From NCBI GenBank assembly GCA_949358305.1, contig OX442314.1, positions 26,149,118-26,213,117 of the forward strand: 64,000 nt of DNA. Direction: 5' to 3'. The position numbers were made by a program, and so were the translations under genes. The notes below the pieces were generated by a model. That model had not been told where the DNA came from and ran no database searches. It saw only the letters and a list, made by a program, of their open reading frames with translations. This stretch comes from Strigamia acuminata (lineage: Eukaryota > Arthropoda > Chilopoda > Geophilomorpha > Linotaeniidae). This document shows positions 18,851 to 31,588 of this stretch, piece by piece (positions within the stretch are counted from its first letter, which is position 1; each line of letters opens with the position of its first letter).

Positions 18851-19379
18851 CATGCATTAATTTGATTTATTTTGATACGGAGTAGAATAAAATCCACACA
18901 CAATTAAATTTTTTTGTGAACTGTCAAAAAGTGTAAAAGATAAATTTTCGTGATAAAATTGACATTTAGAAATGTTGTGTAATATTTTGTTAACTTGTAG
19001 TGTAAAATTGTGGCAATAGTTGAGACCAAATCACTGGACCAAAGCATTTTTAATAAAGTTGGTTTTCAAGGATGCAAACTTGAAAAAGACGGATTTGATT
19101 TAGTAAGTATCAAAAATGCGTTTTTACGGACAATGTAAGTTATATTCATGCCCGATTTCACCACACCAAAATTATACTACCGTACGTATCCCATTCTGCA
19201 CGGATGATTTCCTGATGTATTTCCCTTGGTAATAAATCCCGTAAAAATAATACATTTATGCGTGTAAATTTTATAAAGAATGGAACAACACTCAAGAAGC
19301 CAGTACTGTAGCGAAAGATAAAAAAACCATAGACCAGACGATTGATGCAGTGAAACTTTATTGTTTTAACAATAAACTA
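18851..19379. other. host flank: continuation of the HCCS-upstream duplicate, then 3' flank of the cysteine-rich gene
   Basis: The first 85 bases resemble the AT-rich part of the HCCS upstream region (GCATTAATTTGATTTATTTT..., TTTTTTGTGAACTGTCAAAAA against TTTTTTGTGAACAGTCAAAAA at 5632-5652). An AATAAA on the minus strand at 19363-19358 is the likely polyadenylation signal of the gene ending at 19380. Nothing else was recognised. Confidence 0.5.
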
Positions 19380-19548
19380 TTACAGTGAACAGTGTAGATA
19401 GTTTACTAAAGGAATTCTACCTGATCCTGCATCATTGCAATTGGTGGATGTTTCCAGTATTGCTAACAGGGTATTTGGAACAAAATTAGTGGCCAGAAGG
19501 CAGTTGCATGATTTTTCAAATTTGGAGTCCGCTGTAGAACACGTGGAA
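19380..19548 (-). pseudogene. 3' part of the coding exon of a cysteine-rich host gene, split by a Copia insertion
   Basis: Reading on from the GGTTC target copy, the minus-strand frame stays open through SSTCSTADSKFEKSCNCLL to a stop TAA at 19382-19380, followed within 25 bp by AATAAA. It continues in frame with the exon at 33009-32667 once the 13.1-kb Copia element and one target copy are discounted, which shows the insertion hit a coding exon. The product is Cys-rich and probably secreted; the family was not recognised. Confidence 0.6.
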
Positions 19549-19553
19549 GAACC
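19549..19553. repeat. target site duplication GAACC (left copy)
   Basis: GAACC at 19549-19553 matches 32667-32671 on the other side of the outer Copia element. Confidence 0.9.
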
Positions 19554-19861
19554 TGTTATAATGTTGCTGTGAATCCATATAAACAGCTAGTATATGCAGT
19601 GGTGTGGAAAAACATAGCAGGTGATAAAAGCACACATCATCACAGGTGAGAATCAAACATCAAGTGATTTTATTCAATGGTCATGTGACCTAATATGACA
19701 GGAGCCACCTGTTGGCAGCATACAGACACTGTATGTAAACAAAGAGTGCAAACGCTTGCGTTTGCTTAATATACACACATACACCGTGCGATTAAATAAT
19801 ACGATACATAGATATAGTTACATGTGCATAAATGGTCATTAGTGTACACAATATCTTAACA
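19554..19861 (-). repeat. 3' LTR of outer Copia
   Basis: 308 bp from TGTTATAATG to TATCTTAACA on the plus strand. A G-run (minus strand GGGGGGCCGAT) just inside is the likely polypurine tract. Confidence 0.93.
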
Positions 19862-19898
19862 ATCGGCCCCCCGTATTATTTATATACTTTGTTCCGTA

Positions 19899-20177
19899 TC
19901 AAGCACGCAGAAAGGTTAAATCAATTAGGAAACGATCGCAAAACTTTACTAGGTCAGCTTTGTCGACCGATTTTGTGAAAATATCCGCATAATTCGATTT
20001 CGTGTCCACGTGAACGATCTGAAGATTATCTCTTCTAACGAGCTCTCTGATGAAGTGGTAACGTATATCGATGTGCTTCGTCTTACGATTTTCAACGCAG
20101 GATTTCGTAAAGTCTACCGTTGAAATGTTGTCGCACATGACAAAATGAGAGAATCTACTCGCCAATATAGGAGAAAT
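19899..20177 (-). CDS. pol: C-terminal RNase H part of outer Copia Pol
   Basis: 92 residues and a stop after the insertion point, with KTKHIDIRYHFIREL and ADIFTKSVDKADLVKF, the standard Copia Pol C terminus. Once the inner element and one GAAAT copy are discounted, the frame continues exactly from the main reading frame ending at 27408. An open frame extending to 20273 picks up LTR sequence of the inner element and is artificial. Confidence 0.9.
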   Translation of the reverse strand: MSPILASRFSHFVMCDNISTVDFTKSCVENRKTKHIDIRYHFIRELVRRDNLQIVHVDTKSNYADIFTKSVDKADLVKFCDRFLIDLTFLRA

Positions 20178-20786
20178 TGTAGGCAAGTGAAGCGCAAAAC
20201 GGTGCGAATAACACCGGTGGAAGCGTGTATTTAGCACGGAAGGCGCCGTCTCGACCCGAGACGAACGTAACACGGACGTTTTGCCGTGAAAAACAAGTGC
20301 GCGTGGCCTAATGCCACTTATCTGCGCAAAAACTATAAACTAAGCACTTATAAACGTGCTAGGTTAACTGGCAATGAGTTAAAACAATAAAATATAATGT
20401 TTAATCGAAATAATGCTTACATGTAATGTTCCTATTCATTTGAAAAGGTTGGAAAACATCCTCGCACCTGTGTGCGGCCATCTTGGGTGAGAATAACAAA
20501 CGATAACACCATCTGGTGTTAGAATTGGGCAATATAAAAAGGAAAATATTACAAGATGCATGATGCCACATGCATTTGATGGAAAACTAACAGCAAGGTG
20601 CTTAATGCACTTAAATATAACACAATCACGTACAATTGTACGGAATACAACTTGGAACATATCCAAAATAAGAAATACATTGAAAAGAGTCAATAAACGG
20701 TAAATAACATAATGAATACTGAATAATCATTGATAACATCGACTCAAATAATAATTTGTGATCCGTACCGAATCATATGACCAACA
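20178..20786 (-). repeat. 3' LTR of inner Copia
   Basis: 609 bp starting TGTAGGCAAG and ending GACCAACA on the plus strand; same length and apparently same sequence as 26799-27407. Small open frames inside are shared by both LTRs. Confidence 0.95.
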
Positions 20787-20999
20787 AATCCCCCCATGAT
20801 TCGATACTGATCTGGGAAACTGGATAAACAACTGAAAAAGTAACACGAGAATTATGGTGTACCGATGTGTGAAAACCAAAAATAATAGATCGAATCATCG
20901 TGCCGGGTACTGTAACACAATCACAATAAAGCCCGAAAATTCCCACAGAACACGACGATCCTCGAAGTCGGTAGAATAACTTAAGAATGTCTTAGTCGG
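20787..20999 (-). other. 3' untranslated region of inner Copia
   Basis: Short non-coding segment between the true Pol stop and the LTR; CCCCCC at 20790-20795 marks the polypurine tract on the minus strand. Confidence 0.6.
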
Positions 21000-23900
21000 T
21001 TAAAGTTGAAAAATCCCTCCAATCAGTTTGTTAAGACGGTCGGACGACAGCCATTTGGTAAAAATGTCTGCAATGTTGACGTCGCCGGGAATTTTTCAAA
21101 GTTGAAATCGCTTGGCCACATACCACTCCCTCAACCAATGGTACCTCACGCGAATGTGCTTAGTCTTGCTATTCTCGACATCGTTCGACGTGAATTGAAT
21201 CGATGCGAGAGCGTCGGAGTATACGATTGGCGATGATAAACGATTAAGAAATGGGAGTTGATGGAATACATGATCGAGCCAGTATAGTTCTTTCACGCAT
21301 TCCACGAGGGCGATGAATTCAGCCTCCATCGTGGAACACGCTACTGACGATTGCTTTTTACAGCTCCATCCGATGGGTATGTTGCCAATAAAGGTAATGA
21401 AACCGCCGAAACTCAGAGATGTTGCGGTGTCGGAGGCCCACGAAGCGTCGGTACATGCCCAAAGTTGGCTCGAGTTGCATCCGGAAAGTTCGATCATGTA
21501 GTCGGCCGTATTTGCTACGTATCTCAAAACTTGAAGTAATGCCCGAATATGTGATTCATCGTAGCAGTTGTTGTATTGGGACAAAGCGATGATCGAATAC
21601 AAAATGTCCGGACGTGTTCTTGAAGCCAAAAAGAGTAATGATCCGATTAGCGAGCGGTATGGAAAATCTGGTAAATTTTCCTTCGATCCTTTCACGAGCG
21701 TCGTTCCTACTGTGACCGGAACTTTGATCATCCGATCCGGTGTGATATCGAACTTCTTGAGAATTTTTGCAATATATGCACGCTGTGAAATGAAAGTTCG
21801 GCCCGCGGATCTAATAAACTCTACGCCGAGCAACTTCGAAATGGGTCCGAGATTGACGATTTGAAATTTCGTTGAGATCAATTGAATAAGGTGCGTTAAG
21901 ACGTTGTCGGTTGCGTAGAATAAAACTATATCGTCCACGTAGACTAGCATAATAGCCGATTTCCCGAATACGTAAACGCAGTTGCACGCCGGTAATTTGC
22001 GGAAACCGAGTGCACGAAGAGTCTCATCAAGCTTTTCATACCATTGTCGGCCTGATTGGTGAAGGCCGTACAATGACTTGATCAATAACCAGACGTTGTT
22101 CGGGTTCGAGCAAGTAGCGCCGGCTGGAATTCGCATGTAGACGCGATGTTCGAGGTCCCCGTATAGGTATGCGCACTTCACATCCAAGTGCGCATCCTTC
22201 CATCCGAGTAGAGAGACGAGGAGACAAAAGAAGAATCGAATCAATACAAAATTAACGACGGGGCTGAAGACTTCATCGTAGTCCACTCCAAGCGTCTGGC
22301 GAAAGCCTTGTGCGACAAGTCGGGCTCGATAACGAGAAATCTTCCCGGTAGTGTCGGTCTTTAGCTTGAATATCCATTTGCATCCGAGGATCGTAGTGTC
22401 GGGCGGTCGTGGTACTTCCTGATAAACCTCACGTTCTTTAAACGTTCCCAACTCCTCGTCTATGGCTTCACGCCATTTCGGTGCATCGTGGAATTTTGGA
22501 ATTTCGGCGAAAGATGCGGGTTCCGTTCGACAGAGGTGAGCCACATGTCTGGCAGGGATCGTAGGCGTAGTATATTCAATACTGCCAAAGAAAAAGAGTT
22601 CCGGATTATATTCGAGATGGTTAAATTGACAATATTTCTCGATGTCCCCGCGTGAACGTAGTCGCACATCCGGTTCCGGGAAATAATATACATCGGTGTC
22701 AATCTTTCCGGGTCTCTGATCCTTGCGGAGATGTTCTTCACGTCTCCAACGTGCGCAATGCGAATCTCCCCCGACATATCTCCATTTGTAAGCGGTCCTA
22801 TGTGCAGATATAGGTGCTACTTCAGTCCCTTCAGTTCCTTGGAGGGGAGCTGGGGACATAGGGGCAGCATCGAAGACCGGTATCGTATGTTGGAGAACGG
22901 AGGTAGCCGCTCTTCTTCGTGTCGTCACGAATCTGCGTGGAGAACCAGGTTGAGACACTGGGGGTGATGTTTGAGGTGAAGTTTGTGGTGACATGTGAGG
23001 AGAAGTGTAGTTAGACATTGGCACGAGAGAAACTTCATCGATATCATCAATGTCCCGATCCGTGTCATCACCTAGATTGCTGTCGGAACTCGGCAATCTC
23101 AAAGCACACGCTTCTTGAAATTGACGTTCCGGTGTCTGGAATTGTGCAGATGCAGCCGAACTCGAACTCTCTTCTAGAGGAGGCATGTCAGATTCTTCAT
23201 CTGACGACGAGCTGCCATCTTCCGAATCTGCTGTTTTCGACCAGCGGACATATGTGATGTTATCGTCGAAATTGACATGAGGTCCAGATTGGTTAGGTGG
23301 ACGTTGGGGCGACTCGAAAGATGTTCGGTTCCCGTTGCGCAATGATTTGCGGTAAGTAATTCGTTCGTCGATCTTTACGTGTATGGATTCGACGACTTTA
23401 TTATCAACGGGATTCCAAATACGATAACCACGAGTACCAGTGGCGTATCCGACCAAATATCCCTCCCATGCACGTGCTTCGAACTTATTCCTGCCCGGTG
23501 CAGTGTAATGCACCCAGCATTTGGATCCGAGTTTACGAAGGTGACGGAGAGACAATGCACGTTGACGCCAAAGAATATACGGTACTTCGTTCTTAAGACG
23601 GGAATGAGGCGATCGATTTTTGAGATATGCGAAAGTCACTGCGAATTCGGCCCAAAGTTCATCCGGAAGGCGGGTTTCCTCAAGAGTTGCACGAACGTTA
23701 TCGATCATCGTGCGGTTAATGCGCTCTGCCGTTCCGTTCATCTGAGGGCTCGATGGATTAGTCCGTTGACCTTCAATTCCCTTATCTTTGAGGTATCGGA
23801 GGAACTCGTTTGACATAAATTCCCCCCCTCGGTCGGAACGAATAGCTTTGATGCGTGTGCCGGCGACGTTTTCGATCCGAGCGACAAAGTCTTTAAACAC

Positions 23901-25928
23901 ACCAAAAACCTGTGACTTTTGGGCCATCGGGATGATCCAAGAATAGCGGGTCGCATCATCGATAACAGTAAGAACGTAGCGTGCACCGCCAAAAGAAGTC
24001 ATAGGCGCCGGTCCCCACACGTCCATATGGAGCAGATCCAACGCCGTTGTTGAAACAGGATGTGGATCGGGTTTATGAGACGCACGAATAGATTTGGCGA
24101 TACGGCAATGGTTGCAAGCCAACTCTTTGGAGACTTCTCCGGATTCGACGCCATAAACTTGTTCGTTGGCAGCCAGAAGGCGCATCGCAGCCGTGTGTAA
24201 ATGTCCAAGACGGCTATGCCAAATGCCCGTCGCATCCTGCTTGGACGTAGGAGCGGCCACCTTCTTCGGATTTGACGGCGAAGAGGTGTTCGGAGGGGAA
24301 GTCGAGGAGATTGACTTGAGGGCATTGGTATAGGACTGGAGAGGAGGAACGGCTGCGGGAGGAAGTGATGTAGAAGGAGGTAAAGGAGGTGAAGTCGACT
24401 GCGGTGCAGGAATGGCATTAGGAATGGGCGGAATTGGGGTCGGCGGAGGTGAGTTCGCAACGTCGAATCGAAAATCCGTAATGTGTCGAGGTTGAGACTT
24501 CTTCTTCGACTTCGGGATTTTGACAAAATCTTCCTCGACGGTAACCATTGTTCGTACCGGAGGGGTTTGTGAGGAAGTCGGCGGCGGAACAGTCGAAACA
24601 GTCGTAGAAATCGTCGCAGAAGAACATAATCCATCGACATAGTAAAGTCCACCCTTTTCCTTAGCACGTAGCACCGGACTACGAGCGTCTGTCTGATATA
24701 TGTTGACTTCTCCTTTAAAAATATGAATATGATGTTCGTTTTTATCGATCTTCGAAACGGAGATAAGGTTGGCCTCGAAGTTTGGAGCAAAAAGGACATC
24801 TCGAAGGTTAACGATGCACTCGCATCCATCGATGAGCGTTTGAATGCGAACCGTGCCTTTGCCGGTGACCTGAGAATGGCCCTGTCCGAGTTCGATGTCG
24901 AAAGGCACAACTGTCACAAAGTCGACAAACCACGACTGCACGTGTGAAACGTGGTCGGTTGCCCCGCAGTCTACAATCCATTCATGGCCTTGCATGAAAT
25001 GCACCGTCGGAGATTGAACCAGATGCGGAGGGGCGTTCACGAAAAAGTTCGATTCTCTTCGGACTTGAGAATTGCCTCGTGGTTTACCGTCTGCCGGTTT
25101 CGAAGCAGTGTTCTTGTTGCGGCGTCGGCTCTTACTTCGCGACGGACGTTGCAGAGATACAGCCGGAAGTGGTTGGCGATTGTCCTGTCGCGGTTTAGGG
25201 CACTTATTAGCGTAGTGTCCTTTTTCGCCGCAATTAAAGCATGTCACGGATTCAATTGGACGGGGTGTTCGGTTTCGATTACGACCACGGTCCGATGCGT
25301 AGGCCGATGAGTTACCGGAAGTATCACGTGAAGAATATGTCTTAAGACGCATATACTCCGCAAGAAGCTGATCCGAGACGATGTTAGGTTTGAATTTGTC
25401 GTCATCCCAGTGGTAAATGGCGAAGGAAACTTGAGAATATTCGGGAGGTAACATGTCCAAATATTGATAAGCTTGGTGGTCGGGTGAAACTGTTTCTCCG
25501 ATGTCGGTGAGTTTGCGGACGTGGTAGTCCACCCGGCCAAGGAAATCAGCCATTTCTTCGTTTTTGTCGATATGAAGATTGAGGAATTCTCGTCGAAGAG
25601 CGGCTTTGCGCGCGCGGGAACTGGGCGCGTAGATTTTGGCTAATGCGTCCCAGCCTTCCTTCGGGGTTTTGACAGAATCGAGGGCTGATTTCTTCGCTTC
25701 ACTCAAATGAATGTAAAGCAGACCCAAAGCTTTATCCTTTTTTCTTTGAAATTTGAGTTTCTCCTTTTCGGTGGCCGTAACAAGAAAGTCTTTTTCATTT
25801 TCTTCGGTGATGTGGTGCCAAAGCCCCTCAGCTTTGAGGAGCATTCGCATCGATCGCGACCACATCTCGTAGTTGCCGATGGCGAGTATCGGTACGTGAC
25901 CACCGGAAGTATTCGAGCCTTTCTGCAT
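21000..25928 (-). CDS. gag-pol: Gag-Pol of inner Copia with a premature in-frame TGA
   Basis: From the ATG at 25928 the frame runs 1610 residues to a TGA at 21098-21096, then continues in the same frame for 31 codons with IPGDVNIADIFTKWL, the expected Copia C terminus, to TAA at 21002-21000. So one stop splits an otherwise complete protein. Domains in order: Gag, a CCHC knuckle CFNCGEKGHYANKC near 230, protease with DCGAT at about 320 (Cys where Ser/Thr is usual), the pre-integrase finger (HSRLGHLH...CNHC), integrase (HMDVWGP, RSDRGGEF, NGTAERINR), a long Pro/Ser-rich linker, RT with YVDD at 1330-1333, and RNase H with CSTMEAEF. Suppression of the stop is possible but a simple mutation is likelier. 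Confidence 0.92.
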
Positions 25929-26784
25929 CGTGATGAAGACGAAGGCACAAACGCGGAGATAAACTAGTGTTGGGAGTGGCGATGTCGGCGATAAGCGATA
26001 AATCGAAGCACGAAAACCGACGAAATAGCACTAAAACGGCGCACAAAACACGGATTCCGTAGCACAAACACGACACGGCACTGTTCCCACGTGGATCGAA
26101 GCGGAATACCAAAAATGGGCGACAACTTCTGAAGTTGTCAAATAACCTCCGGTTGCCAGTCTGAGAGGGTCCGTTCGACTGCCTGGAGCCGCGGGAAACC
26201 TCACTTGTACCACGACAAGCACAACCGGAGAATACAACGGCGCTTACTCGGATTCGAGTGAAGGGCGCCGAGGATACTAAGTGTCCCACACCAAAATCCC
26301 CCTTAAAAACTAACAAAGGTAATACGACTACTGAAAGGGAAGTATTGATTAATTCGGTGCGGTGAAAAACCGATTGATGTGCGATTATTTGGCCAAATCG
26401 CATTTGATCGCCGAAAAAGCGATAAATCGTCGAAAATCGATATAAATCGTCGATACTGCCGTGCACCGGGGCACTAAGCAGCGGGAATCGCCCGTTTCTA
26501 GTGGTAAACGTCGCGAAGACGTTGTCGTACAAGGAAAATCGGCGAAAAACCTGAAAAATATGAAATTTGCCGGAAAATTCGCGTAGCCCGCGGAATTTTC
26601 GGCAAAATTAAGGAATGAGGCGTCGTAAGAACGTCGAATCAACGTCGCTAAGACGTTGGCAAGACGAAAATCGGTGGAAAATAGTGACGAAAATCTGAAA
26701 ATAGATAAATGCTGCAAAAATTCGCGATAAACGCGAAAATTTTGCAGTAAATTAACGAAAATTGCACAGTGGATCGTCTCCAGC
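25929..26784 (-). other. leader of inner Copia
   Basis: Non-coding leader between PBS and gag-pol. Open frames here show no domain and are treated as chance. Runs of CGAAAA-type repeats (26390-26760) are visible. Confidence 0.5.
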
Positions 26785-26796
26785 GCTCTGCTACCA
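26785..26796 (-). promoter_or_regulatory. primer binding site of inner Copia (initiator tRNA-Met 3' end)
   Basis: TGGTAGCAGAGC on the minus strand, two bases inside the 5' LTR, complementary to the 3' end of initiator tRNA-Met. This differs from the internal half-tRNA site of the outer element. Confidence 0.8.
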
Positions 26797-26798
26797 CT

Positions 26799-27407
26799 TG
26801 TAGGCAAGTGAAGCGCAAAACGGTGCGAATAACACCGGTGGAAGCGTGTATTTAGCACGGAAGGCGCCGTCTCGACCCGAGACGAACGTAACACGGACGT
26901 TTTGCCGTGAAAAACAAGTGCGCGTGGCCTAATGCCACTTATCTGCGCAAAAACTATAAACTAAGCACTTATAAACGTGCTAGGTTAACTGGCAATGAGT
27001 TAAAACAATAAAATATAATGTTTAATCGAAATAATGCTTACATGTAATGTTCCTATTCATTTGAAAAGGTTGGAAAACATCCTCGCACCTGTGTGCGGCC
27101 ATCTTGGGTGAGAATAACAAACGATAACACCATCTGGTGTTAGAATTGGGCAATATAAAAAGGAAAATATTACAAGATGCATGATGCCACATGCATTTGA
27201 TGGAAAACTAACAGCAAGGTGCTTAATGCACTTAAATATAACACAATCACGTACAATTGTACGGAATACAACTTGGAACATATCCAAAATAAGAAATACA
27301 TTGAAAAGAGTCAATAAACGGTAAATAACATAATGAATACTGAATAATCATTGATAACATCGACTCAAATAATAATTTGTGATCCGTACCGAATCATATG
27401 ACCAACA
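26799..27407 (-). repeat. 5' LTR of inner Copia
   Basis: 609 bp; see the 3' copy. The GAAAT target copy follows at 27408-27412. Confidence 0.95.
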
Positions 27408-30400
27408 GAAATTTCGTGCAGGACACGAACAATCCAAATATAGTCCTTAACAGTCTCTGTAAGGGCTACGTACTCCGCCTCCATCGTTGATAGCGTCACG
27501 TTCCGTTGCTTGAAGGTTCTCCAGTAAATGGGTGTGCTGCCCAAAGTAACTAGCGTTCCTCCAATGGAGATACGGTCGTCTCTGTTGTTCGCATAATCGG
27601 AATCGCTGTAACCGATTACTTCGATCCGATCATTCGGAAACAACATCAATCCGTGATTTTTGGTTGTTCTCAAGTAACTGAGCAAGTCCAGTAATGCCAC
27701 CCAGTGGCTCCATCCAGGATTGGATTGGAATTGACTTAAGATGTTAACCGCATAAGTCATATCCGGTCTTGTTCTCGATGCGATGAACGCCAAGCATCCA
27801 AGTAAACTTCGATACGGAATTCCTTCCATGACTTTGAATTCATTAATAGTGTCTGGACAACCTTGTTTCGTGAGTACAGTTGCTTTAGTCATCGGTTGAG
27901 ATCGAATTTTCACATGTTCCATGTAGTTGTTAAACTTCAACAATACTTTATTTACGTATGACCTTTGATGCAGTACTAATTGTTGATTATACGAATGGAA
28001 TTCGACCCCTAGCAACTTCTTTGTTTGTCCGAGTATCACTAAGTCGAATTGCGTTCCGATCATATTGAGTATTTTCATGGCATCTTCGTATCGTTTGCCA
28101 AAGACTACGATATCGTCAACGTAGACGATTAAATACGCAATATCACCGTATTTATAAACGCAATTGCACCAATTCACGTGTTCTAGTCCTAATTTCAATA
28201 AAGTCTCCTCCAGTTCTATTCCCCATTCTCTTCCAGATTGGTGTAAGCCATAGATGGCTCGGAGGAGTCTGCAGACATAGTTCTCTTTGCCTTCAACGAT
28301 GAAACCCTTTGGTTGGTGCATGTAGACCGTTTTATGCAATTTTGCATAAAGGTATGCACACTTGACGTCAGCTTGAATGTACGACCATTTGAGCATACAG
28401 ACGAGTAGCGTAAACATGAAACGCACGATTGAGAAGTCTACTACGGGTGAGAATGTCTCCTCATAGGATTCGCCGTAGACTTGGGAAAAACCCTGCGCGA
28501 CAAGTCTCGCCTTATAACGTGCAATTTCTCCCTCTTCGTTCTGTTTGGTCGTGTAAATCCATCTGCAACCCACTATCTTAGTGTTGGGCGGCGGTGGAAC
28601 AAGTTCCCAAACCTCGCGCTCATGCATGGTGTCGATCTCGTCGTTCATCGCTTGGCGCCATTCATCCTTTTCGGGTAAAGTCGCAATTTCCTCGTAACGT
28701 ACGGGTACGTGGACTTCTAAGTGATTAGCTTCGAAGTTGATGTTCATATCATCAAAGTCCAGGTCAAGATTATCCGCCGTCGTATTCGATTCAGAGGGCT
28801 TCTTCTTTCTTTTGTCCTCAAACAAATGCTCAGGGACACGAAGGTTGTGGTCGGCACAGTAACGCTTTACGTCAGGTATTGAGCGTAGTTTGGGTTTGTC
28901 ATAACCCTGGATTGTGTACTCAACATCCTTCTGTCCAGTTGGCCTGACTTTCTCCGTCTTCTTCCAAACTAATGCAGGAATAGTTGGAATTGGGTTCAAA
29001 ATCGCTTGTCCGGGTTGTGGCAACTTCACTTCTGGTAAATTGTGTCGCAACTTCTCATCTGGCAGTCTAAATTTCAATTTAACTGGAGGCAATTCCAGTT
29101 GTCGATCCTCCTTCTTCTTAACTGGTGCTGGCGGGGGTAGCGGTGGCCTCACATCCTCGTCCGAATAATATTGGCGATCATTGTCATTGTCCATATTATC
29201 GTCCAAACTATCGATGTAAGTCGTGTACTTTTCTGGTAAGCCCAGCACGCCTTCAACACCGCGCCTGCTCTCCACGAACTTCACGTCGCTGGTTTCGATT
29301 ACTTTGGAAAACTCCGGCAGCCATACTCGATATCCTTTCGTGATTCTCGAATATCCGAGCATAATGCCGTGCAGACTTTTGTTGTCGATTTTGCCATCTC
29401 GAATTCGTTTCTGCACAAAGCATAAACTCCCGAACTTTCTCAAATGTCTAAGTGATGGTTTACGCCCGTAGTACAATTCCATCGGCGTCTTGTCCGAATT
29501 CAGCTTTGCAATCCTGTTTCTGAGATAATTGAAAGTCAGGATGGCTTCTCCCCAGAATCGATGTTCCAAGCCGGCATCGTACACAAGCGCTCGCATTCCA
29601 TTTGCTAATGTCTGGTTAAGTCTCTCGGAAACGCCATTCTGGACTGGAGTGTACGCGTTAGTCCTCTCGTGAGCGATTCCTAGTCCTTGGAGGTACTCTC
29701 CAAACTTGTTTGAGCAGAACTCCATGCCGTTGTCCGTACGAATTGCTAGAACCGATTTTCCAAGCAATCGCTCTATCCGTTTCACGTGTTTTTGGAAAAT
29801 GTCAAATACTTCGTCCTTCTTCTGCATTAAGTAGACTGTCGAATAACGAGAGAAGTCGTCTGTGATAGTTAAAAAGTATTTGTTCCCCGAGAGTGTTGGT
29901 GTGCTAAATGCTCCACACACATCCATGTGTAGCAATTGGAGTGGCTCTGTCGATCTAATTCCTGGCAACGATTTATGTGGAATCGCTTTCTTCTTGGCTA
30001 ATGTGCAAACGTCGCATTGTGTAATTGGCACGTCCAAAATTGGCAACCCAATTACTGCCCCTCCTTTGCTCATTGCTTGGACGCTTGGAAAATAGATGTG
30101 TCCGAGCCGCTCATGCCAAAGTCTGGCTTCCTCAGGATTAGATGTGCTCTTCGTTGTGTTCTTTGTTAAATTGGTTGGTTCTCCTTTCTTCTGTTCGCCG
30201 ACATTCGCCTTGCTATTCGCTTTTTGCCTCAACTTCTCGAAGTCTGGCTTCTGGTCGCTTAGTTTAATATAATATAACCGATCCTTCTTCACGGCTTCCA
30301 TCAGCTGTCTCCTCCACTGAGGATCGTATATCTTGACCAAACCCGAGCCAACGGCGACTTTGCATCGTGCTTCGTCGATGCACGGTCCCGACAATAAATT

Positions 30401-31588
30401 TCGTCGCATGTCCGGCGCATAATAAACCTTTTTCAATGTGATCGGAATCGTTTCAGTTCCAACCAAACTCATCACACAGACGTCCCCGACGCCTTGAATC
30501 TGAATTAAAGTCTTTTTATCCGCTTGACTTATTGTTCCTGTGGTTTCCTTGAAGTTGAAGAATTGATTCCTGTCTTTGCAGAAATGTCCAGTGGCCCCGG
30601 TGTCGTAGATCCAACAGTTGTTGGCTGCGCTGCACTGTAACATCTCTTCTTCGCTCAACTCGGTGAGAAAACCGACATCGAACATGTTTGTGTCCAATTC
30701 TTCCGCTGTATTTGTGTTCTGGCTGTTATTCGACGGTAATTGTGCTGTGCAATCCCTTGCCCAGTGCCCTGGTTGATTGCACCGGAAACACGGCCCCCGT
30801 GGTGATGATCCGGTCGCATTTCCTCGGAAATTCCGCGAATTTTTGCCGCCTCGATAATTCGATTTGCCGCCCCTTTGTCCGCCTCGGCTGTTTTGGCTGT
30901 TATTTCCTTGTTGTTGGGATTTGGACGAATTATCATTATCCTTTGTGTTTGTTCCCATGTTGAAAGCGTCCGTAATTGGCGCTTGGCCCGAATCTCTGCG
31001 TTGTTGCGCGAGTCTGCCCTCCTCGGCGACCAATTCCGCTTCAACCTTTTCCAGTGTGAAATCCTTATCGTCCCATCGGTAAATACTCTGCACAATTGAC
31101 TGGTATTCTTGTGGCAGGTATCGGATGAGCTGGAATGCCTGATATAAATTGTCCAAATCGTGTTTGACGTCGGCTAATCGCTTCGCCGCATTGCGTATCT
31201 TCGCCGCGAATACGCCGATCGTTTCCGTCGCTGGGTCGTACTTCAGATTGAAGAATTCGTCCAACAGACGTATTATTCTCGCCCTCGAGACCGGTTCGAA
31301 GTTTGTCTTTAGCGTGTCCCACGCTGTTTTCGCGTCCTCGGTCCCGCTGAGCAATTCGTGATATTGCTCCTCTATGGCGTAATAAATAAGGCTAAATGCT
31401 CGTCCCTTGCGTAGTTGGTAATCAGAACGATCTCGCCAAGATGCTCCCGGTGCCAGCGCTTCTTGTGTGCCGTCCGTGAATGCCCAGCATCCGTGATGCA
31501 TCAACAGCACTTTAATTTGCTGCTTCCACGTGTCGTAGTTCGTTCTATTCAAAAGTGTTATTTTTCGCTCGAGTTTTTCTGTCTCCAT
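27408..31588 (-). CDS. gag-pol: Gag-Pol of outer Copia, main part (interrupted at its C terminus)
   Basis: The ATG at 31588 (METEKLERKITLLNRTNYDTW) is the likely start; an upstream in-frame ATG at 31684 adds 32 residues with no family match. Domains: Gag with a CCHC knuckle CFRCNQPGHWARDC, protease DTGAT at about 329, pre-integrase LWHERLGHIYFPS...CDVCTLAKKKA, integrase LHMDVCGAF, IRTDNGMEF and VQNGVSERLN, RT with YVDD at 1156-1159, and RNase H with GYSDSDYANN and STMEAEYVAL. No stop or shift occurs before the inner element cuts the frame; the last 92 residues lie at 20177-19899. Residues read past 27408 are inner-LTR sequence. Confidence 0.93.

Larger units (their letters stand above)
20178..27407 (-). 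mobile_element. inner Ty1/Copia retrotransposon nested in the outer one (7.2 kb)
   Basis: 609-bp LTRs at 20178-20786 and 26799-27407 appear identical. The TSD GAAAT lies at 20173-20177 and 27408-27412. Minus strand. Internal region: PBS, a leader of about 860 bp, one gag-pol frame with a premature TGA, and a GGGGGGATT purine tract by the 3' LTR. It inserted into the RNase H coding region of the outer Copia element. Confidence 0.95.

Noticed and set aside
20178-20273. Extended N terminus of the outer Copia Pol tail
   Set aside because: The first part is inner LTR sequence; the real continuation begins at the target site at 20177.
22460-24910. Several minus- and plus-strand frames over the inner Copia pol
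   Set aside because: Shadows of the 1610-residue frame; none has independent features.
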